Shown here: positions 58,731 through 64,000 of the stretch, in pieces
Position numbering within the stretch: the first letter of the stretch is position 1
Layout of the letters: each line of letters begins with the position of its first letter
Assembly (NCBI GenBank): GCA_963971225.1
Contig: OZ020267.1
Span: 33,061,298-33,125,297 of the forward strand
Source: Melieria omissa
Taxonomy: Eukaryota > Arthropoda > Insecta > Diptera > Ulidiidae
Reading direction: 5' to 3'
DNA: 64,000 bases
Made by a program: the position numbers and the translations under genes
The notes under the pieces: generated by a model
Told to the model about the DNA's origin: nothing
The model's database searches: none
What the model saw: only the letters and a program-made list of their open reading frames with translations

Positions 58731-59005
58731 ATTTATCACTTTATCTCACTGTACTAACGATTTTCTCTTATTAATTATTTGTTTTCACTGGCAGCGAGCT
58801 GAACGAGTTGCGTAAGCCGACCTCTGATAATCCGGACATTTTGCGCTTTTTCAAGTATATGCGCGCCGCCAAGGATGGCCAGGACGGAGTTGATTGTGAA
58901 AAATCGTTTGATCGATGCAAGGAATTTAAAGATTTCGAGAATCCGGCAATGGTTTCGACCTATCATGACATCAACAAATTGGTGCAGGCGCGCAAATTAG
59001 CGTAG
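48831..59005 (+). CDS. Uncharacterised insect secreted/membrane protein, five coding exons
   Basis: Coding exons are 48831-50031, 50127-50240, 52469-52612, 52688-53144 and 58795-59005. Introns are all GT-AG (95, 2228, 75 and 5650 bp) and the phases (1,1,1,2) join into 708 codons plus TAG. Residues 1-117 are Thr/Asn/Gln-rich. Residues 118-136 (MKLPWLLLLL then Thr/Ser) look like a signal peptide, so translation may really begin at ATG 49182, giving 591 residues; its context ACAAATG is strong for a fly. A helical region (LEELLVEYVENFFNRGQ, from 317) precedes a basic-hydrophobic segment (LKKILWPIFMGLQILKSLLF, about 402-438). The C-terminal domain (583-708) has Cys 611, 617, 673 and 680, and motifs YDPFYSPLLSRLDSVFAQL, SNPD-like SDNPDILRFFKYM and STYHDINKLV. 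The hydrophobic part loosely recalls Osiris proteins, but I do not assign that family. No enzyme motif is seen; function unknown. Confidence 0.85.
50127..50240 (+). CDS. Coding exon 2 (hydrophobic segment)
   Basis: The acceptor TTTATTTTTAG precedes 50127 and the donor AAAG/GTGAGT follows 50240. The 114 bases encode GLKKILWPIFMGLQILKSLL followed by FAMFLPTLIGSFGKLLGK, an almost entirely hydrophobic segment with flanking lysines. It may be a membrane anchor or a packed helical hairpin. Confidence 0.85.
50241..52468 (+). other. Intron 2, with repeats
   Basis: The 2228-bp intron has GTGAGT and TTGCAG ends. It holds a degenerate fold-back arm (about 50755-50830, matching 5504-5580), a TTAA-type element (50990-51688) and two ACTGCACAACA strings (50604, 51697) that are also seen at 5327 and, as ACTGTACAACA, at 53266. 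No second gene is visible. Confidence 0.75.
50990..51688. mobile_element. TTAA-flanked element in intron 2, 699 bp
   Basis: The left end TTAAGGGGGCACTCCATGAA and the right end TTCATGGAGTGCCCCCTTAA are perfect reverse complements over at least 20 bp, with TTAA at each end. This fits piggyBac or Kolobok target choice. No transposase is present. The TIR identity suggests a fairly young insertion. Confidence 0.8.
52469..52612 (+). CDS. Coding exon 3 (acidic linker)
   Basis: The acceptor CTCCTTGCAG precedes 52469 and the donor GCGG/GTAACT follows 52612. The exon encodes GIVSGSSPLFIRPADTPQDL and a stretch rich in Asp, Asn and Phe (NTFNFDDDNKFGANDESG), probably a flexible linker after the hydrophobic segment. 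Confidence 0.85.
52688..53144 (+). CDS. Coding exon 4 (Gly/Ser linker, start of C-terminal domain)
   Basis: The acceptor AATTCCGCAG precedes 52688 and the donor AGCCG/GTGAGT follows 53144. It encodes a Gln/Ser/Gly-rich part, then the conserved-looking SNYDPFYSPLLSRLDSVFAQ and CREKLICLMYANPAKYAPYS. GC-rich third positions contrast with the flanking introns, supporting real coding sequence. Confidence 0.9.
55600..55860 (+). repeat. Two diverged units of the 10.6-kb minisatellite
   Basis: Contains TTTCTCCATACAAACTTGAA-CCCATTGTTGACC and, about 140 bp later, TTTCTTCATATAAACTCTTA-ACCCATTTTTGACT, with the CTGTCGAATTATTA-like block between. This matches the unit order of 10550-11601. Confidence 0.6.
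55916..57345 (+). mobile_element. Helitron-like non-autonomous element, most complete copy
   Basis: The left end is AGTACTAGCAGGGCGTCGCG and the right end GTTCGCCGGGTCAGCTAGTA, which is partly inverted (TACTAGC/GCTAGTA). Inside are repeated blocks with GGTGCCACGCCCACCTGTC, GAGTTTTAGTGTCGTGTGA plus CAAACAAACA, GAAAGTGGATGTATGTGTG and the perfect palindrome ATCAGCAACGTTGCTGAT (57203-57220). CTAGT at the 3' end next to a small CGAAGTTCG hairpin is Helitron-like, but no Rep/helicase is present and another class is possible. Confidence 0.5.
57356..58258 (-). mobile_element. Internally deleted mariner-type element with perfect ends
   Basis: GGGTTTTCCAACAAGAGGTG and its exact reverse complement bound 903 bp, with the inverted match running 28 bp; TA lies on each side. 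The minus strand encodes an N-terminal double helix-turn-helix part (LQQRIEIIKIHYKNGENLAV, then NPGLSISRRSLELGIPKTPL), then jumps to the end region WPPRSCDLTPCDFFLWGHVK. The first two catalytic aspartates fall in the deleted part, so it cannot code an active transposase. It sits about 10 bp after the Helitron-like right end and antisense to the host gene, in intron 4. Confidence 0.85.
58451..58548 (+). repeat. 50-bp tandem duplication in intron 4
   Basis: CTCAGCCTATGCCGAAGATC at 58451 recurs as CTCAGCCTATGCTGAAGAGC at 58501, each followed by ATTTACAAAAACAAAT. It lies about 250 bp before exon 5. Confidence 0.75.
58697..58732 (+). repeat. (TG)n microsatellite
   Basis: About 36 bp of TG repeat just upstream of exon 5's branch and acceptor region. 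Confidence 0.9.
58795..59005 (+). CDS. Coding exon 5 (end of C-terminal domain)
   Basis: The acceptor TTTCACTGGCAG precedes 58795; the reading phase needs one base to complete Arg 639 and then runs ELNELRKPTSDNPDILRFFK to a TAG at 59003-59005. Contains Cys 673 and Cys 680, which could pair with Cys 611 and 617 in exon 4. Confidence 0.9.
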
Positions 59006-59878
59006 AGCGGTCGGTACAAGCTGGCGACGAGATGAGACGGGTGTGACAAAATGAAACGAAATGCCGGCCGTCATAGCTAAGCGACAAATGTGTGCGTGCG
59101 TTTTAATGAGTGTGTGAATTCGTATGCGTGTGTGTTTGTGTGTTTGTGCGTGCATATGCAGATAAAATGGATTTTAAGCTACGGACATACGACAGAGCTG
59201 AACAAACCAGCTTGCACCCGGCGCACAAACGAAGAGTGTTGTTGAAAAATGGTTGCGTGGCCGTTTTACGATTGCGTTCGCTGCTTGTGTTTTTCGGCCA
59301 GCAAATGATTACGACGAATGGTGCCGATCGCATCTGTCAGGCGCGTGCAAGTAACGCAAGCAAATAGTTAACATTGTCTGGGAAGGCGCTGCTTGCCTTT
59401 GACCAGCCACATTTGTTTGCGTTCGCTGCGTAGCCGTGACGTCTGCCGTTGTTGTTGTTGCTTGTAAATACATACTTGAATAATTTATAGCAGTTTTTAG
59501 TTCAATTAGTTAATGACATTTCGTAGAGTTGTGTGCTGCAGTTTATGTGCTTAATTGATGGCTGCAGCTACGCCGCCGCAGCTGTGCACGGTTTGCCCAC
59601 AAATCGACAACACCCAATGGGCACCAAATTGCTACAGACTTAGCCACTGTCCGCCGCAACGCACTAACTGCTGATTAACAAATTTATTTTTAACTATTAT
59701 TAAATTTTAATATTTATGTGAATTTCATTATGATTTTCAATCAATCAACTTTATGGTAAGTATTTATTGAGCAAACACTAACGCAGCAAATGTGTAACGT
59801 GCAACATGTTGAGTCATTGAATTCTGTGTATTGTTTTATTGATTTTAATTAGTTGTTGTTTAATCTATGAAACGCATT

Positions 59879-59900
59879 AAATAAATTACAAATAAAATAA
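59879..59900 (+). terminator. Candidate polyadenylation signals of the host gene
   Basis: AATAAA occurs at 59879 and 59891, about 875 bp after the stop codon, at the end of a mostly unique, non-repetitive 3' flank and just before a TTAA element. The choice of site is inference. Confidence 0.4.
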
Positions 59901-59923
59901 AAATAATTTTCAAAATCTTCTTA

Positions 59924-60185
59924 TTAACCCTTCGATGGGTAGTTATTAGTTAGGTCTGGTCAGACGACAAAGTGGAAATGTGTACAAACTGACTTTGTGA
60001 CAAAAACAAATCAATCATAAAACCGCGTACAAATGTATTTTTATTTCATTCGTTTCATATAAAGGATAATGAAACTTGAAAACTAACACGAACGCACAGC
60101 ACGACGGAACGCAGAGAAAAAAAAAATATGGATACAAATTGAACCATTTCGTCTGGTCAGACGACAAAGTCAATCCGAGGGTTAA
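59924..60185. mobile_element. TTAA-flanked miniature element downstream of the gene, 262 bp
   Basis: The left end TTAACCCTTCGATGG and right end CCGAGGGTTAA are inverted with mismatches, with TTAA at both ends. GTCTGGTCAGACGACAAAGT occurs as a direct repeat near both ends (59954 and 60151), carrying the palindrome TCTGGTCAGA. Non-coding. Confidence 0.65.
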
Positions 60186-60452
60186 TATCGCTCATACGCC
60201 CCGCAGCGCGCACCGAGTGTGAGCGAGCAGCGACAGCGACAGTGACAGCATTAAGCGGAATGAATGTGCTAAATTTGGCTTTGATAATGTTGGCGCGCGT
60301 GAGAGCCAAGTCGAGTTGGCACAAAAAACGTTGTCCTTGGGCGTGAGCCCATGCAACAGGGCGGCAAGCGGCCGGATCTTTTGTCAGCTGTTTGTCAGCG
60401 TGGAGCGCGGTGTAAAGTAGCGAAAAGTTTTTCCATGCAAATATTACGTTGT

Positions 60453-60482
60453 ATAGTTACTGCGGTGCAAAGCAGTAACTAT
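60453..60482. other. Perfect 11-bp-stem hairpin
   Basis: ATAGTTACTGC at 60453-60463 and GCAGTAACTAT at 60472-60482 flank an 8-base loop. It lies in GC-richer, apparently unique DNA (60180-60480). It may be incidental. Confidence 0.5.
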
Positions 60483-60584
60483 GCTCCTCGTGCGTAAACC
60501 CTCTGCTACCCAAAAAACCAAAAACTCGCACATATGATCCTAAGGTTTCACAATTAGTTTCTAAAATTGACATTATTGCACTAA

Positions 60585-61016
60585 AGGCTTGATTACACGT
60601 AACGAGTCGAGTGACGAGACATCAAAATGGTACTAGGCCGAAAGAATTGGGATAGCGAGCAAAAGCGACGAGTTGTTCAAACGTATTTCGACACGCGGCG
60701 AGTCAGTTCGGTTTTACAATGCACAAGATGAGCAACTCAACTAAGCAACTCGCGCAATTAAACTCAACCGAGCGAAAAGTGGTGTGTGACGCATACCGCA
60801 TGTCACGAGCGATTGCGCGAATCGCTGCGAAAAGAGAAAAATATAACGGTAAAGTAGTGGTCGCTCGGCCTAGCAAACAAAATGTGATTCTAGTGGCTCT
60901 CTCGCCACTTTCATCGGCCACTGACTCAATCAACAACTCGCCTTACCGTTTAGACGAAACGAGTATTCGTTCGAGTTGCTGTCTTCTCACTCTACTCGTT
61001 ACGTGTAATCAAGCCT
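60585..61016. mobile_element. Harbinger-like miniature element, 432 bp, TAA duplication
   Basis: The left end AGGCTTGATTACACGTAACG and the right end CGTTACGTGTAATCAAGCCT are perfect reverse complements over 20 bp, continuing with mismatches to about 35 bp. TAA flanks both sides (60582-60584 and 61017-61019). A 3-bp TWA duplication fits PIF/Harbinger. An open frame of 107 codons (60719 on +) runs past the right end and has no known domain. Confidence 0.7.
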
Positions 61017-61019
61017 TAA

Positions 61020-63264
61020 GAGTTGGTGCAATTAAAACTTGAACAAAGTTTATTCACACAAACATTCAATACTCGATTCTATTCATATTCGGTAAAAAGC
61101 GAACACTGCAGTGTTCGTATGAGAGAGCGGCATCGGATAACTTTTTACTGCACATGAGAAGTTTGGTGTCGGATATGTATACTTCACTTACTCGATCGCC
61201 GTCGAGTAGGTATACTGCTCTTTCTCGCTCTCTCACTCACGCGTTGAGAAGAGAAGAGAAGTACAGAATTTCGGATAACAACGAGAAGGAAGCCACGAAA
61301 AAGCGGTAGCCGAAAAATCGGAACATGAAAAAATAGGAACATGTAAAAATAGGAACATATGTTAATAGCAAAACTTCCGCGAGTATGTGGTACCTTCCTA
61401 CGGAAGGTAGAGTATTTTTGCAGCTTCAAGGTCAACGGCACACCAGATATTGCTGCTGCTAATGGCGTTGTGGCTGGACTTGTAATGTTTTTGCTATGTT
61501 TATGCAGTAAATTCGATTTAAAATCTTCAAAAATAGTTATATTTATATTTATTAGTTATTTTATCTATTTATTCATATATCATACCGTAATCAAAATTCG
61601 AGAAAATTTGGCCGTGATGACGTACGTTGGGAAAAAACAGGCAAAAACGCTCGCATTGGAGGAAATCCAAAAGTTGCGAATCTGAATTTTTTTTTACTTG
61701 TCGTAATATAGATGGACTAGCGAGACAGCAAGCCAACTTTTCAAGTCCCTTCATCCCATGAACTGGACTTTACGGCCTTTCAAAGTTGAACGTTTTATTA
61801 TATTATTTTCACTTCTAGCAAATTATCGTTAACAAGGCTGCCTTCAGATGCCCGTAGAATCTATATTTTTTAATGAAATCCCATAATTTTCCACATGTGG
61901 GGTAATGATAGCAGTTAATATATTCAAAAATTCTATTTAAAAAATGTTTATTTTGACAAAAAAAAATATATAATCTTTTCCTAATTTTTTGATAAAAATG
62001 AGAAAATTCGGGATTTTCTCTGGACTGTAACTTTTGAGATTCCACAGCATTTCACGAAATACGTATACACTGATTAGGTGGGACATTCAGCTAAATGATG
62101 GTACCAAACTCATCTGCAGAATCCTGCGACTAAATGAATGCGAGCAATTTTCGCATGCCAACCCAAGCACTTTTTGTACTCAGTTCTGGTGAGCAACGAT
62201 ATATTTTTAATTGCTGAGCAAAACTATAACGTATGAAAAACAGCAAAGCTGGTGTTGAAAGGAATAAATAAGTATTTAAATGTATAGAATTGAGATATGT
62301 ACATATATATCGCATTGATTTATCGATGTCCGTCTGTTAATATGTCTTCCAATTCGTCTGTCTGATGGAAGGTATTCACAATTGCTTTCGAAAAAGTTGA
62401 GACACGAAACTGAAATTTCGTACAATCACTTTGGAAATCACTAGAACAACATTTTAGGCAATGTGTTGTTGTATTGTTGTATGGGCATGGTTTGCCGATT
62501 CTTAGCAGGGTTGCCATATAAAGAAATTTTTTAAAATATGAACTTTCAAACATTTACCGATTTATTTATATATTTATTTATATTTAGGTATATTTTTGTC
62601 TGGAAATAGGTGTGACATGCCTCTTTAACCCTTTGAGATATATAATAAGTTATTAGTTTAACTTTTAGTGAGGAAAGTTATGCTCGTCAGTTAACCTTTT
62701 CCGTGCTTTATAAAAGTAAATGAATAGTTTAGATTTTTTTAAGAAAGAGTTTGCCTACTTTTACAAAAGTGGGCTAAGTGTCTCTAAAGAACATTTTAAT
62801 GCATGACAGCAAAATTTTAGCTTATTTTAATATTGTTAAAAATAAAGTCTGTATGGACAGTAGACGTGGCCGTGGGCGAATTTTATTCATTTTTGGAATA
62901 AATCATCTTCTACTTATGGGAAACCGTTATGCGAAATTTCAATCTTTTATCTTTTTTATTTCCGAAGTTATTAAATATTTTGTTATACACTCAGAAAACA
63001 TAAACCGTGCTGCGAAAAAGTGATCAAATTAAAAAACCCTACAACACGTGTAACTTTATTTTTGATCTTCTACGAAAATCAGTTATCAAAATATTGACTT
63101 ATTTTTTTTTTGCTTCTGATTATGCATATTTCTAAAACTCTTAACTTCCGACTGTAGGGCACCAGCTCCTGGTAGGGGAAATAAAAAAAGAAACCATACA
63201 ATTCTCTGAACAATTCTAAAGATAATAAGAAAATTTCAATTCTCTAGTGCAAAAACTATAGATT
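61020..63264. other. No gene seen; AT-rich intergenic DNA
   Basis: The open frames are short and AT-driven. A direct repeat of AGGAACATGTAAAAATAGGA-like blocks lies at 61320-61360. No transposon ends are clear. Confidence 0.4.
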
Positions 63265-64000
63265 CTAAAGCTCAAAACAGGCGATGCGAGCCTTTTTGCC
63301 TGTTTTTTCCCCAACGTGCGACGGCGGAGGTGTGAGCTGGTGGAAGAGCACTTTTTTCTTCGCCAAATGGGGCAACTCCTTCGGATTGCGCTTAAACAGT
63401 GTCAAACACTGCTCTGAAGTGGTCTCACGGATGCGCTTGTTGCCCGGAGTGAGCAAACGCGGCAACCATCGAGCCGACAGCTTTTTCATACCCAATATTT
63501 CATGCAGGATATGACCCACGCGGTCTTTTGAGATGCCGACTGTCTCAGCTATCTCGCGCACCTTCAATCGGCGGTCTGCCAATACGAGATCGTGGACATT
63601 TGTCACGTTATCCTCCGTGGTAGCCGTTTTCGGGGCACCTGGGCGTGGCTCATCAAAAACTGACGTGCGACCACGTTGAAACTCGTTAAACCAATTATTG
63701 ACGGTCGCCATTGAAGGAGAAGAGTCACCGTACACAGCATCCAAGCGCTCTTTGATTTCGCTGCGCGATTTCCCTTCCAAAAACAAGAATCGAATCACCG
63801 ATCGATATTGCTCTTTTTTCATTTTTCTAAAATCCGCGGACACGTTCGTTTCCACACGCGGTCAAAACAAAACTACAAATCCAATATGGCTGAAATTTCG
63901 ACAGTAGCCGTCTACGAGGATGTACTACACAATAGTAAATTTATCTTACGATAGTGGCACCATCGGGCGGTGGGGCTAAGTACTTATCGGACTGCCCTCG
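63265..64000 (-). mobile_element. Mariner relic at the right edge, with internal deletion
   Basis: On the minus strand, from ATG at 63822, the frame reads MKKEQYRSVIRFLFLEGKSR, a helix-turn-helix, NNWFNEFQRGRTSVFDEPRP (the WVNRF/GRP linker of mariners) and a second helix-turn-helix (VREIAETVGISKDRVGHILH). After RNPKE the frame jumps to KKVLFHQ and a damaged HDN-like region. So the first catalytic block is missing. The window ends in GGACTGCCCTCG, whose complement CGAGGGCAGTCC looks like the outer inverted repeat of this element. The other end is not found near 63265, so the element is 3'-truncated. Confidence 0.8.

Larger units (their letters stand above)
53145..58794 (+). other. Intron 4, 5650 bp, rich in transposons
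   Basis: Holds a repeat with ACTGTACAACAC and AACGTTCTGACAACGGATTC (53262-53390, matching 5325-5460), a SINE middle fragment (about 53395-53447), an AAG run (53517-53544), two minisatellite-like units (55600-55860), a Helitron-like element and a mariner. Between about 53550 and 55590 I see only AT-rich DNA with no supported feature. Confidence 0.75.

Noticed and set aside
60719..61042. 107-codon frame as a gene
   Set aside because: It lies almost wholly inside an inverted-repeat element and runs out through its right end; no domain seen.

Overview
This is nuclear DNA from an insect, most likely a higher fly (Diptera). The evidence is AT-rich non-coding DNA, spliced genes with GT-AG introns (two of them under 100 bp), long CAA/ACA low-complexity coding sequence, dense mariner, hAT and TTAA-type transposons, and non-LTR retroposons ending in AACCT repeats. 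I lean towards a fruit-fly (tephritid-like) genome, but that is inference. There are no prokaryotic operons, CRISPR arrays or rRNA genes.

I can support one host gene. It lies on the + strand at about 48.8-59.0 kb and has five coding exons: 48831-50031, 50127-50240, 52469-52612, 52688-53144 and 58795-59005. All four introns are GT-AG and the reading phase carries through every junction, giving 708 codons plus a stop. The product has a low-complexity N-terminus, a probable signal peptide beginning at an internal Met (residue 118), a hydrophobic segment that makes up exon 2, and a compact C-terminal domain with four cysteines. I do not recognise the family with certainty. Its 2.2-kb and 5.65-kb introns have been colonised by transposons.

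The 48 kb upstream and 5 kb downstream hold no convincing host coding sequence and are largely a layered graveyard of repeats. Region by region: 0-9 kb has a TTAA-flanked element, a 634-bp hexanucleotide array, a hAT-type miniature element and a 619-bp fold-back element. 9-18 kb has a LINE fragment, a ~115-bp minisatellite, more miniature elements, a mariner relic and Helitron-like repeats. 18-30 kb has non-repetitive candidate regulatory DNA mixed with two pogo-like miniature elements, a hAT-type element and a 782-bp inverted-repeat element carrying a tRNA-like sequence. 31-36 kb is a nest: a tRNA-derived SINE and a nearly full-length mariner inside an older inverted-repeat element, followed by a Tc1/mariner relic and a 5'-truncated LINE. 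36-48 kb has Helitron-like repeats, TTAA and hAT-type elements, SINE pieces and an RNase H fragment. 59-64 kb has the 3' end of the gene, a TTAA element, a Harbinger-like element and a mariner relic at the right edge.

The most informative observation is that the SINE and the LINE share a 3' tail and the AACCT repeat ending, each with its own perfect target duplication, which suggests the SINE is mobilised by that LINE. The second is a set of TTAA-flanked short inverted-repeat elements, six complete and one truncated, two of them in or directly next to the gene. All assignments come from reading the sequence by eye; no database search was run.
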